Positions 9,737-20,699 are shown, counted from the first letter of the stretch. The stretch: DNA of 64,000 bases from Euphorbia lathyris (GCF_963576675.1 NC_088918.1:70047501-70111500), one strand, 5' to 3'. The notes: a model not told the origin generated them from the letters alone. A program made the numbers and translations.

Positions 9737-12654
9737 CTTGGGGTTCAGGGTTAGAGGAGCTTCTGACATACTACTTTAGCAATATTTTCTCTAGTTCTGG
9801 CATTGAGGATGCACCGATTCTTGACTATGTTCGTGCCAAGTTATCAGACCAACACAAAGCAGTTCTTGCAAAACCCTTTACAGCAAGCGATGTGAAGAGA
9901 ACCTGTTTTGAAATGCATCCGAACAAGAGCCCGGGTCCTGACGGGTTCAATCATGCATTTTATTAGAAGTTTTGGGGGATGGTGGGGCCTGAAATTAGCG
10001 CAGCATGCTTAACTTATCTCAGCCAGTGCAAACTCCCTCAACATCTGAATGATACTCTAATTATTCTTATCCCGAAGAAACAGAATGTAAAGCTGGTGTC
10101 AGATCTGAGGCTGATAGCGCTCTGTAATGTACTTCTTAAAATCCTAACAAAGATGTTGGCCAATCGGATCAAACATGTGCTTAAAGAGGTAATTTCAGTC
10201 AACCAGAGTGCATTTCTGTCAGATAGACTCATATCAGACAACATCCTTGTAGCTTATGAAATCATTCACAAGTTAAATGGATCAAGGCATGGTCAGAAAG
10301 GATCAGCGGTGCTTAAACTCGATATGAGTAAAGCATACGATCGGGTTGAATGTGGCTTCATAGAACACATGTTACAGAAATTAAAATTTCCAACCAACTG
10401 GATAAGATGGATTATGATGTGTGTAACGACAGTTTCTTATAAAATCTATCAGGATGGTAGAGAGATAGGACCCATAACTCTGCAGAGGGGCCTCCGGCAG
10501 GGGGATCCCATATCACCTTTTCTCTTCCTTATTTGTGCAGAAGGTTTGACAACAAGTCTAACGGCAAAAGAAAGGGAAGGCAGAATCAATGGGGTCCAAA
10601 TTGCCAGACAGGCCCCGCGAATATCACATTTATTCTTTGCCGATGACAGTCTATTATTTTTCAGAGCAAACAAAGAGGAAGCTCAAAGTATTCAACAATG
10701 CATAACGGACTATGCAAAAGCCTCGGGGCAATGTATCAATTTTGAAAAATCTTCCCTTTTCTTCAGTGCTAATACCACCGCGGTATCAAGAGCAGAAGTA
10801 ATTGATATCCTCCATGTGGTTGAGGTCAAGACACTTGATTCGTATTTGGGAGCGCCGATTGATATTGGCAGAAGCAAGATGAGTGTTTTCAGACCCCTAA
10901 AAGACAGAATTTGGAATAGAATCAATAACTAGAAAGTGAAGTTCTTGTCTAGAGCCGGGAAAGAGGTGTTGATAAAATCAGTTTTGCAAGCCATACCAAC
11001 TTATATGATGAGCTTATTCTTGTTACCCAAGGAGTTCTGTGAGGAAATCAATAAAATGCTCAATCAGTTTTGGTGGAGGTTTGCAGGACCAAATTGGACG
11101 GGGATTCACTGGAAAAAATGGGAGAAGATGACTATTCCAAAGGCCAAAGGTGGAATGGGATTCCGGGATATACATCAATTTAATACAGCACTCCTAGCAA
11201 AACAAGGTTGGAGAATAATGCAGAACCCGAATTCGCTAGTGGGAAGAATTATTAAGGCTCGCTACTAGCCTAATTCCAACTTTCTCCATGCCCCATTGGG
11301 TCACAATCCGTCTTACACATGGAGAAGTATAATTGCAGGTCGAGAAGTACTCCAAATGGGACTCAGAAGGAAAATTGGGGATGGGCTGTCAACAAGTGTT
11401 TGGAGCGAACCTTGGCTGCTGGACGCGGAAAATCCATATATCAGTAGTGATCGGCCTAGCGGAACAGCAGTCGAACTCGTGGGGAATTTGTTAGACGATA
11501 CAGGCGGTTGGATCCGACAGCAGGTTCAAGAAGCGTTCAACACTAGGGACAGCAGACTAATTTTGTCTATTCCGCGAGACAGACCTGTTATACAAGATTC
11601 GTGGTTATGGCATTATAATCCGAATGGATTATACTCAGTGAAAAGTGGTTATTTACTGGCTGTTAGTGATCTAGGAGAAGAACCTGTGACGACGGATGAG
11701 GTTAATTGGAAAAGAATGTGGAAATTAAATATAGCCCCCAAAGTAAAGAACTTCCTTTGGCGCGTTCGGACTCATTGCTTATTGACTCTATCCAACCTCA
11801 GTCGAAGACACAGCTCGTTGGTTAATAGGTGCCCGATATGTGGGGAGACGGGAGAAGATAAAAGCCATGTATTTCTGTCTTGTCTGTTCACTAAGCAGGT
11901 TTGGGAGAAATACTTTTCAGACAATAGAATGGAAAGAGTAAATGATTTCTTCAATTGGTTTACACTGCAACTGGAGATAAATTCCCCTGCATTAGAAACT
12001 ATATCTGTTATCCTTTGGAATTTGTGGAAGAACCGCAACCGTACGGTTTGGGAGAAGAAGTTTAGCATTGCGAACTCAGTTTTAGCAGCAACGCTAATCG
12101 AAGTGCATAGTTGGAAGGCGAGGGTTAGAACTGAAGTGCAGCAACGACCATCGCAGATTGCAACGAAAGAAAAATGGGAGAAACCGCAGCAAGGCAGTCT
12201 CATCTGCAATGTAGACGCGGGCATGAATAAAGAAAGGAAGTTCAGCTCTGCGGGAATGCTAATTCGTGACTACACTGGCAATTGCCTATTTGCACGAAAT
12301 GTGGGCTTTGTGGACTTCATCAACCCAACGATCGCCGAAGCTGTAGCCGTGAAGGAGGCATTGAGCTGGATCAAGTCTATGAATTTGTCTAATGTCGAAG
12401 TTCAGTCAGATTGTTACGAAGTTGTGAAGGCCATTCAACATCAAAATTATAATCTCTCATATCTCTCTAATGTTGTAAAAGATTGTTGTTTACTATTACG
12501 AGATTTGAACTTAGTTTCGATCTCCTTTGTTAGAAGATCAACGAACCTAGCAGCCCATTCCTTAGCGAAGGCCGTTAGTTCTAGCTCTGATTTTGGTGAG
12601 TGGGCATGTCCACCGCCAATGATTACCGATGTTATTTTTTCTGATTTATATTAA
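9737..12654 (+). pseudogene. LINE ORF2: reverse transcriptase, zf-RVT and RNase H
   Basis: One frame of about 970 codons has three stops (9964-9966, 10930-10932, 11266-11268). RT motifs visible are KSPGPDGFNHAFY near 9930, KLDMSKAYDRVE near 10315, RQGDPISPFLF near 10495 and the catalytic FADDSLLF near 10637. After the RT come the thumb region (FWWRFAGPNW), the zf-RVT domain (RCPICGETGEDKSHVFLSC near 11830) and a C-terminal RNase H with NVDAG near 12210, an AEAVAV block and QSDCYEVV. Two stops sit where the family has Trp (TGG to TAG). It reverse-transcribed its own RNA at a nicked target when active and is now dead. Confidence 0.92.
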
Positions 12655-12677
12655 TTCATTCATTCTTTCAAAAAAAA

Positions 12678-13178
12678 GTCTCACTTTGCGTAAAGTGACA
12701 CTACTTTACGTAAAATTTGAAAAACCACAACTTTTTCTAACATTTGTATACTTTTACGTAAAGTAATTATTTTTTGTTAAAATATTAATAAAATTAATTT
12801 TATTTGTTAATTATTTTATATTTGATTTATAAATTTAGTAAATAACACTAAATGATATTCGTGAAGGCAAATATTTTACGTGAAACTTGATTTTCGGAGA
12901 ATTCAATAATATTTTAACGAAAAACAACAACTTTTACTTTACATAAACTGTCAGTATGTGATTGATGTGAATTTGAAACATATTACGTAAACCTCATATT
13001 TTCGTGAAATTAAAGATTTTGTTTTGTAAAATAACAACTTTACATATAGTAACTCTCACTTTACGCAAATTGACACTATTTTACGTAAAATGTATAAAAC
13101 GTTTACAAATTTCCGTACATTTATTTACTTTTAAAAAATATTTTTATTTGTTAATTAATTTATATTTTATTTTAAAGA
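12678..13178. repeat. diverged ~380-bp tandem repeat, first unit and start of second
   Basis: TCTCACTTTGCGTAAAGTGACACTA at 12678 recurs as TCTCACTTTACGCAAATTGACACTA at about 13061. The following AT-rich text also recurs, including TTATTTGTTAATTA and frequent TTACGTAAA. The second unit is cut at about 13178 by a LINE and resumes at 15035 with GTAAATAACACTAAAT, matching 12836 in unit one. There is no coding content. Confidence 0.7.
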
Positions 13179-15034
13179 TACTTTGGACAAAGCCAATACG
13201 AGGTGTGTCACGTGGAAAGCCAAGACTCTCTCCCTCGCTGACCGTCTGACTTTAATTCAATCTGTGAATTCCGCTGCTCCCAACCACATCATGCAGGCTT
13301 GTCAGCTTTCGAATCCTGTGCTTAATGATCTTGATAAGATTAACCGAAGGTTCCTGTGGGGGGAAGCTGCGGAGGGAAGAAAGATCCACTTGGTGCCTTG
13401 GAGTGAGGTTTGTCAGCCCAAAGATTCAGGGGGTTTGGGCATTAGGAGAGCTAAGGATAATAATAAAGTTTTATTAATGAAACTCCTTTGGCGTATGTGG
13501 CAATGCCCCTCCTCTCTCTGGGTTCGCCTTCTTTGTGGTAAGTATCGAAAAGATAAGATCTTTGGGGGCCCGAAAGAGAGAGTTATCAATTGTTCCTTCC
13601 TCTAGAAAGGGCTTAGCGCCGTTTTTGCTGAGTTTTTCTCGGGGGTTGGTCTGGATGTGGGTAATGGTAAGTCCATAAGCTTCTGGTTTGATACCTGGAT
13701 TGGGGATAAACCTTTAGTGGATGTGTGTACTTCCCCCCGCCTAGTGATATCCAAAACTGGAGGTTAGCCGATGTGGTGGACTCTGAAGGGGACTGGGTTT
13801 GGCCTAAATTTGATTCTTTCTTTAGCCTTGAGACTCTCCTTAGAATTAGAGGATTGAAGGTGAGTAATCAAGAGGAAGACATGGATAAGCATTGCTGGGC
13901 GCTGACTAACAATGGAGTCTATTCTTGCAAATCTGCCTTTGAAGCTTTTTCCCTTAACAGGACTGATAATCCATCGGATATTTGGAAGACCATTTGGTCC
14001 CTTAAAATCCCCTACCGCATGAGGAGCTTCCTGTGGCTGGGCGTTAAAGACAGATTACTTACTAACTCAGATAGATACAGAAGGCATTTGGCGACCTCTA
14101 GAGCTTGCGGTAGATGTAGAGGCCATGTTGAATCGTTGTGCCACGCTCTTAGGGATTGCCCTAAGAGTGAAGAGGTTTGGAAGAAAATTCTCCCTCATCA
14201 TACTTTCTCTTCCTTCATGTCCCATTCTGTGAACGACTGGTTCTCAGATGGTATTAGGGGAAAGTTATTGTCTTATATGGAGCATGGGGACATTTTCTTT
14301 GCCATTATCTGTCATCAAGTGTGGAAATGGAGGAACGAGGAGATTTTTGATAATAAAGTTGTGCTTTTGCCTAACTTAGCTGAGTTCTTCTTGAAGAAAC
14401 TCTCCTCTATTATTGATAGTTTCAAAGGTGAGTCCCTTGCCAGATCTTCCTCGAGTAGTGATGTCCACCTCGTGAGCTGGAGCAGGCCGAGAGAGGGGGT
14501 TGTGAAGCTGAATACTGATGGTTCCTGCCTCAGTAATGGTAAGATTGCTGCCGGAGGTGTTCTTAGGGATGCGGGAGGCGCCTGGCTTTCTGGGTTTACC
14601 CAGAATTTGGGTTTGGGTTCTTCTTTCTTTGCGGAGCTCTGGGGCATTCTCTCTGGGATCCAGCTGGCGATTAGGCTGGGTGTTAAGAGACTTTCTGTGG
14701 AGTCAGATAACTTGGAGGCCATCAATATGATTTTGGGTAGTCATGTCATGGGTCTTCATAGCCGCAACCTTATTAAAGCTATTAAGAGGCTTAGCCCCTC
14801 ATTCGATATCCTTGAGTTCAGCCACATTTTCCGGGAGCAGAACCGTGTTGCAGATCACTTGGCGGCGGCAGGCCATGAGGGGGTGTTAGGTGTTTCTACC
14901 CTTACCGTTCCCCCTATCGCTCTTTCTCCTGTTCTTTTAGAGGATATGATTGGGGTTAGCTTTCCTAGGCTAATCCCGGTGTAGTTGCTTGTTTTGCTTT
15001 GCTTTCCTTTCCTTTTCTACCAAAAAAAAAAAAA
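13179..15034 (+). pseudogene. 5'-truncated LINE ORF2 (RT thumb, zf-RVT, RNase H)
   Basis: The first part (13183-13605) ends at a TAG where the family has Trp. A frameshift follows, and the main frame 13725-14984 encodes the zf-RVT domain (CGRCRGHVESLCHALRDCP near 14108), an aromatic helix (VWKWRNEEIFDN) and RNase H with LNTDGSC near 14510, SSFFAELWGIL near 14620, VESDN near 14697 and the final EQNRVADHLA. It ends FPRLIPV-stop, then a short tail CTTTCCTTTTCTACC and a 13-base A-run (15022-15034). It is the same family as the copy at 39786-41247, and is truncated at the 5' end as is usual for L1 insertions. Confidence 0.9.
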
Positions 15035-15140
15035 GTAAATAACACTAAATAATTTTCGTAAAAGGCATATATGTTTTTTTTTTTGTAAAATAACAACTTT
15101 ACCTAAATTGCGTTTAACTTTACGTAAATTATATCTAGAT
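15035..15140. repeat. second ~380-bp repeat unit, resumed after the LINE
   Basis: GTAAATAACACTAAATAATTTTCG matches the corresponding part of unit one at 12836. It then skips to the GTAAAATAACAACTTTAC text that ends unit one, so unit two also has an internal deletion. Confidence 0.6.
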
Positions 15141-15359
15141 ATAAAATATTTTCCAAATATTGAGAAACAAAATTGTGATTAACTTGTATGCGGCGGACTT
15201 AATTGTTAAAATTTTAACAATTTTTTTTATAACTGTCTTAATAACACATTAAATATCTTAGACATAGTTGATATTTGAAATGTTCAATAGTATAGTTAAA
15301 TAAACTTCGAACCAAAATTTTCCAAAATTTAGGTAACATAAGGCTATAATTGATCTTAC

Positions 15360-15795
15360 TTGGAAACGTTAGGGTTAAATTTCAACCATTTCGTACGTTA
15401 ATGTTAAAACTGCACTTCAATAAAATTGATAGGGTTAAATTTGAACCATTTCTTATGGTTGTGTTAAAATTGCACTTCACTAAAATTTTTAGGGTTAAAT
15501 TTGAACCATTTCGTACGTTAGTGTTAAAACTGCACTTCACTAAAATTGTTAGGGTTAAATTTGAACCATTTCATACGGTTGTGTTAAAATCGTACTTCAC
15601 TAAAATTGTTAAGGTTAAATTTGAACAATTTCGTATGTTTGTATTAAAACTGCACTTCATTAAAATTGTTAGGATTAAATTTGAACCATTTCGTATGTAA
15701 TGTTAAAACTACCTTTCACTAAAATTATTAGAGTTAAATTTCAACCACGGTTGTGTTAAAACTGCACTTTTAGGGTTAAATTTGAAAGAATTTGA
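15360..15795. repeat. 60-bp minisatellite, about seven copies
   Basis: AGGGTTAAATTTGAACCATT recurs at 15371, 15431, 15491, 15551, 15611, 15671 and about 15730, giving a strict 60-bp period that decays in the last copies. Because 60 is divisible by three it leaves an open frame (15350-15700) of repeated RVKFEPF units. I treat that as an artefact. Confidence 0.9.
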
Positions 15796-16805
15796 TGGAA
15801 ATGATTTACGTACCCTTCATTTAACTTAAACGTTTTTTTTTTTTTTTTAATGTATAGCAATTAATTCATATTTACTCCTCTTCACCACTCCAATACACTC
15901 GTGATTCGCAGCCTGGGAAAGGAGAGGAGCTGCTGCCTGCCGCCATTTGAACTTTGAAGAACCTGCTGCCGCCGTCGTCGTTCTTTGCTGCCGCCGGAAG
16001 TTGGGGAAGAGAGGTATAGAGGTAAGTTTTTTAATTTAAGGTTTTGATTTTAGGTTTGGGATTTGACGGGTTTTGATTTTAGGGTTTTTTATTAAATTGG
16101 ATTGATATTGTGATAGTTAAGGTATCTAATTGAATTGATGATATTTAAAGGGTTTTGATTTTAAGATTTATTGAATTGATTGAAATTATTGAATTGAATG
16201 TGACATTGTTAGGGTTGAATTGAATTTAGGATTGAATTGAAATGTGATATTTTGAGGGTTCAATTGAATTTAGGATTGAATTGAATTGAAATTGAATGTG
16301 ATATTGAATTGAATTGAATTGACGGCTACAGTATTTAGCTTTACTTTTCTTCCAAGGTATAATATTGATATTTGTTTGGATCTCCTCTCCCATCAGGCCT
16401 TTTCGCTTTACATTGTGTGGTGTTGGTGGTCTACTACTTCTGTTTGGTTTGGGTGTGCTTACATGTATTGAACAAGATGATGCTAGGCACAGCTTTGTGC
16501 ATTCTGGAGGTATGTGCTTCTTTAGCTTGTATGACTTTCAGTTCAATAACTTTATCTATCTTGGGAGACATTCTAGGTGGTTAGATTTCAAAATATCTCC
16601 ACTCATGTACTGGTAATGTCATGTGCAAAAACTTGGAGTATTTTATTATAAGAAGTTTAATGTTGCAAGTTCTTTTTACATGTTCAGACCTTTGGTTGTA
16701 TGTGCCTAGTTAAAGGATTCTTAATTAGCTTATTTCCTTCAAATTGGCTTCATGCTGTGACATCACTTGTTTTTTAGACATAATACTATGAATGCAAAGA
16801 ATTCT

Positions 16806-16935
16806 TAACAAGGACCGATGCAAATAATTGTATTATTTGCACCGGCCCTTTTAAAAGGGCCGATGCAAATATCAATTGAATCATTTGCATCGGTCCTTTA
16901 ACAGGAACCGATGCAAATATCAATTTAATTATTTG
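16806..16935. repeat. CACTA-like subterminal hairpin cluster, left
   Basis: Several copies of GGACCGATGCAAAT in alternating orientation, including the hairpin GGCCCTTTTAAAAGGGCC, resemble plant CACTA subterminal repeats. A related cluster is at 19215-19326. No terminal CACTA motif was found on this side, so the element boundary is uncertain. Confidence 0.45.
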
Positions 16936-17651
16936 CAGCTGTCATTGTATCTGACTTTGAGTCATAAATGCTCATTAGAGTATGTTTAATCATTACGGAA
17001 TGGATCCTATTTCGGATAAGTTGTGTTTGGTAAATGTGTTTAATCATTATCTAATGGGTTCCACTTGTCTAGCAAGTCCCATGAAAGAAATGTGTTCAAA
17101 TGAGAATAAAATGTTTATACATGCAATAAAATGAAATAAAAAACTAAACCAAAATGAAATAAAATGGAAAATGAAATTTATAAACCTTGAATTTTGTAAT
17201 GGGCTGAATTAGTAGGTTTCTGATTAATTGTTTTATGAATTTATAAGTAGCTAGAATATCTAAATGATCATACGAAAACTATTATTTCAGGACTGAAAGG
17301 AAATTTGGTGTGTTTAGCGAGTTGGATGCGTGTCCACGTGTCCTAAATGTGTAGGATGAATTGCTGAATACTGAATGGAGTTGCTCTCGGAGCTCAGTTT
17401 ATATTATGAGAATTGGAGATTCATGTTTGGGTTTAATGGAGACATGCACTAACTTGACAGGGGCTCTAATTATTGTTGTTGAGGTGGGACAAATTAGTTC
17501 GCTTTTGGTAAAATCTTATATCATACAATTTTGAACAAAGAACCAAAATCAGTTCTTTATCTTTCAGTTCTCTGTATATCCAAGTGAACCTATGATTAGT
17601 GATGTAGAACATTGTCAAATTCTATCCTTCCGCCAATTATTATTCTTAAAA

Positions 17652-17942
17652 ACAATTAAGGGTCAATTTGGTCTTCGAAGTTGGCTAATAGGATCATAGT
17701 AGTCCAAAATTAAGTTTGGTATCACTTTGGTACTTTAACTTGGCATTTGAGTTCAAATCAGTCCAAAATGGCACATGTCAGTATATGATTAGTCGTTACT
17801 TTCTCATGTTGACATGTATCATTTTGGACTAATTTGATTCCAAATGCCAAGTTAAAGGGGTCAACTTGATACTCAAACTTTGATTTTGGATTAAATTGAT
17901 TCTAATATCTATAACTCCAGAAGCCAAATTGATCCTTAATTC
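17652..17942. mobile_element. MULE-type MITE with ~20-bp inverted ends
   Basis: The ends AATTAAGGGTCAATTTGG (left) and, reversed, AATTAAGGATCAATTTGG (right) are inverted repeats. ATTCTTAAAA directly repeats at 17642-17651 and 17943-17952, fitting the 9-10 bp duplication of Mutator-like elements. The interior is itself palindromic around GTCCAAAATGGCACATG and CATTTTGGAC. Confidence 0.7.
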
Positions 17943-17985
17943 ATTCTTAAAAGCTATCATGCTTGTCACAAATAATCCTGAGAAT

Positions 17986-18240
17986 TAGGATCAATTTAGT
18001 CGAAAAATCAAGTTTGTTATCAATTTAGGCCTTTAATTTAGCATTTGGGATCAAATCAGTCCACAATGGCACATGTCAGTGTGAGGAAGCGTCACGTTTC
18101 AAATAACCACCAATCGTATACTAAAACATGTTAATTTGGGCTGATTTGACCCTAAATGCCAAGGTGAAGAGTTAAATTGATACCCAAACTCGATTTTTCA
18201 CTCCTACTAGCTAAACTTGAGGGCCAAACCGATCCTGAAA
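17986..18240. mobile_element. second, diverged copy of the same MITE
   Basis: It starts GGATCAATTTAGTCG and ends GGGCCAAACCGATCC. The interior shares ATCAAATCAGTCCA and ATGGCACATGTCAGT with the copy at 17652-17942. The two lie 43 bp apart in the same orientation. Confidence 0.6.
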
Positions 18241-19214
18241 CCCTGAACCGATATACTTTGCAGATTCATGATGTTTTTGGAGGCATTCATCGTTTTTATT
18301 TTTTTTATTAGAATGGTGAAGAACATTGAGTGGGTGTTACTAATTGTATGATATGATAATCATTTTGCAGAGGAAGCTGATATTGAACTATGCTCACAAG
18401 TACAAGGTTGGGCTATGGAGGCCTAGAGCAGACTTGAAGAAAGTCAAATGAGCTTTTGAGGTTCTTTGCTGCAAAAACTGTACTAACTGCTTTGCTCTGA
18501 GGTGTTCTTTTATGTTCTGAGATAGTTTAGCCTCATGACACTGTAATCATATACAACAGTTTTTTTTTTTGGATTTTGTTCCTGAATTTGGTGGTATGAT
18601 TCTTACCAATTCATTTTTGGATCAGTTGTTCAACCTTTGGTGCTATGGACTGGTGCAGTACTTATATGCAGGTCTAGATCATGACTTTGTTAAATTGCAA
18701 GCATTTCAAAAACTCAACCTCAAGTGAATAACCTGCTGAGAAGCGACTAGAATACTATACTGACCAGAATTGAATATATGTGGAGCTTTGGATTCTCTTA
18801 TCCGGCTAGCCAGGTTGTTAAGCAGAGGATTTTGAATTTTGTGAGGTTATACTTAACTGTGTTGGCTTTTGCCTATTGTTTATCAAGGTAACTCCCTTTC
18901 TTGTCACCTTTTAATCGTTTTCGTGTCTGTAGTTTCATTTGATAGAATACTTACTAGTATGCTAGCTTTTGCCTATTGTTTCATTTGAGAATACTTTCTA
19001 TATGTTTTCCCTAGAGTGATCATGCATAAATATGTTTTCAATTTCATGATTCTACCAGTTCTTTTTTCATTTTTCCTCGAATTAGGAGGAAGTGAAAACA
19101 ATAACTGGAATGCATATCCTTGAGAGCATATTTATGAGTATTAACTATTATATACATATGTACATCTATTTGGTGCACTACAGAGCTCCATTCAATCCAA
19201 ATTAAATTTTTTTA

Positions 19215-19326
19215 AATAAAAAAGCATCATTTGCGTCGATCCTATAAATGCGCGACACAAATGGTCGAAGCATTTGCATCGGCCCTATAAAAGGGCCGAT
19301 GCAAATGAGACTGCATTTTTAGTGTA
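19215..19326. repeat. CACTA-like end, right
   Basis: It contains the hairpin GGCCCTATAAAAGGGCC flanked by GCATTTGCATC and GATGCAAATG, then CTGCATTTTTAGTG, the reverse complement of a CACTAAAAATGCAG terminus. The last 14 bases recur at about 19350. It may be the right end of an element whose left subterminal cluster is at 16806-16935. Confidence 0.45.
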
Positions 19327-19489
19327 GGTGTTTTACAGTACTAATGCCTCTCTGCATTTTTAGTGTTTTGGGGCTCCATACCAGCCACCATTCCATAATG
19401 GTATGGTTCTGAATGATTTTAATTAATAGTTTCTTTCATCTTAATATCATCAAAGTTAGCTAGTTTATTATCCAAGTGTAGTGCTATGA

Positions 19490-19640
19490 TGCACGGAAAA
19501 AGAAACGGAAACGGAAACGGATACCGGGAAACGTTATTTCTAAGAAAAATTAGCTAGAAAACGGTAATGGAAACGGAAAGAAACAGAAACGGAAACGGAT
19601 ACGAAACGCGGAAACGCTAATGAAAAAGAGTTTCCGTGCA
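19490..19640. repeat. foldback repeat rich in CGGAAA
   Basis: TGCACGGAAA at the left and TTTCCGTGCA at the right form a perfect 10-bp inverted repeat around a run of GGAAACGGAAACGG-type units. I found no convincing target duplication. The short minus-strand ORF across it is low complexity. Confidence 0.5.
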
Positions 19641-19800
19641 ACATAGGTGTAGTGTAGAATGGAATGGAACTTGTATTAAAGGTTGGAGGGGTTACTGCAG
19701 GTTCCATTAAAGGTTCTTTCGGTTTTAAGAACATTTACAAAAAGGTTCTTTTCGTTTCAGTTTTATATCTTGTGTTTTAGTTTCAATTTCTATATCTGTT

Positions 19801-19922
19801 TCGGTTTCAATTTCCATATAACATAATGTGATACATGCCAATTGCTAGTATTTTGATAGTTGTTTCGGTTTCAATTTCCATATAACATAATGTGATACAT
19901 GCCAATTGCTAGTATTTTGATG
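19801..19922. repeat. 64-bp tandem duplication
   Basis: TCGGTTTCAATTTCCATATA begins at 19801 and again at 19865. The two units are almost identical through GCTAGTATTTTGAT, so the duplication is young. It lies directly upstream of the ROP exon relic. Confidence 0.85.
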
Positions 19923-19946
19923 GTCGATTCATCTCTGACTTTGCAG

Positions 19947-20010
19947 TGGATCCCTGAGCATAAAACATTATGCTCCAATGTGCCAATTGTGCTTGTAGGC
20001 ACCAAGCTTG
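19947..20010 (+). pseudogene. isolated exon of a ROP/RAC small GTPase
   Basis: Between CTTTGCAG and G/GTGAGTA, 64 bases read WIPE..., then NVPIVLVGTKL, the ROP exon that carries the TKxD guanine-binding motif start. The length and phase fit the family's exon. Residues 5-10 are scrambled because a 1-base insertion and a 1-base deletion cancel, replacing the conserved LKHYAP. I find no neighbouring ROP exons on either side; the next acceptor-like site (near 20114) does not continue with DLRxDKQ. It is a relic, not a gene. Confidence 0.75.
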
Positions 20011-20250
20011 GTGAGTAATTTTGTATATATATATATATCTATCATGATAAACGAATAAAAATTAGGCTCATATTTGTATGATGATTATTTTAATAAAATT
20101 ATGTTGAACTGCAGGTAGCAGACCAAAGCTAGTTGTTTGATCCCCTAAAGGATACTCTGGACGCATAGATAATCTTCTTTTAGGGGTTGAAACTAAAGTT
20201 TGGACTGAATATATTGATAATCCTTTTTAGGGGTTACAACTATTGCTGGA

Positions 20251-20410
20251 GGCAAATGGAGTGGTCGAGGGGGTCATGTAGATGGAGCAAGTGAAGATGC
20301 AAAGTTCTCTAATGATTTTGATGTGGTTTATATTGGAAGCAGTTGCTCGTGGCAAATGGAGTGGTCGAGGGAGTCATGTAGATGGAGCAAGTGAAGATGC
20401 AAAGTTCTTT
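20251..20410. repeat. 60-bp duplication at 100-bp spacing
   Basis: GGCAAATGGAGTGGTCGAGG starts at 20251 and at 20351, with near identity for about 60 bases. The 40 bases between are not repeated. Confidence 0.8.
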
Positions 20411-20699
20411 GACTGTGTCAGGAACTTGGTGGAAATTTACTCGTTGGACAATTGCTCGTGGTAAACAAACAATATGAGGTTGATTCATGATTATGTTGAT
20501 GATATTTTTGAACTTTAGTCGCATTGTTTATGTTATTTTGGATTTTGTTAATTTTAATTTTAATTATGACAACATTAGTGCCAAGATGAGGCTAATAGTA
20601 CTTATATTTTTTTTAATGAAATGATGTAGCTTTATCTTCTTTTTGCTGCAAAATAAGTGAAATTGCATCAGAAATTTATCGACATAAAATATTCATCTT

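Larger units (their letters stand above)
1..12677 (+). mobile_element. RNase H-bearing L1-like LINE, split by two nested LTR insertions
   Basis: One LINE is spread over three blocks: 1-224, 2011-2231 and 9737-12677. All three lie in a single reading frame once the two insertions and one copy of each target duplication are ignored. The blocks carry, in order, the linker between endonuclease and reverse transcriptase, the RT domain, a zinc-binding zf-RVT domain and a C-terminal RNase H. A short A-run at 12670-12677 marks the 3' end. The 5' end (ORF1 and endonuclease) lies outside the window or is lost. In-frame stops show it is dead. It is older than both insertions, because they duplicate its sequence. 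Confidence 0.9.
15880..18451 (+). other. possible exons of an unidentified small spliced gene
   Basis: A GC-rich block at about 15900-16021 ends at a good donor (GAG/GTAAGT) and looks like a 5' UTR exon with CTGCCGCC repeats. A 113-base block at 16397-16509 is bounded by CCCATCAG and GAG/GTATGT and is open in a hydrophobic frame. A block from 18371 after TTTTGCAG reads RKLILNYAHKYKVGLWRPR and ends at TGA 18449-18451. I do not recognise the product and cannot prove the blocks belong together. The order, splice signals and a basic C-terminus after a hydrophobic segment would suit a small membrane protein. Elements inserted at 16806, 17652 and 17986 would then lie in its intron. Confidence 0.25.

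Noticed and set aside
14315..14725. Minus-strand ORFs within the LINE bodies (also 10038-10673, 11772-12224, 40224-40505)
   Set aside because: They are shadows of the LINE reading frame, with no independent homology.
15350..15700. 116-residue repetitive protein
   Set aside because: It comes from a 60-bp minisatellite whose period is a multiple of three.
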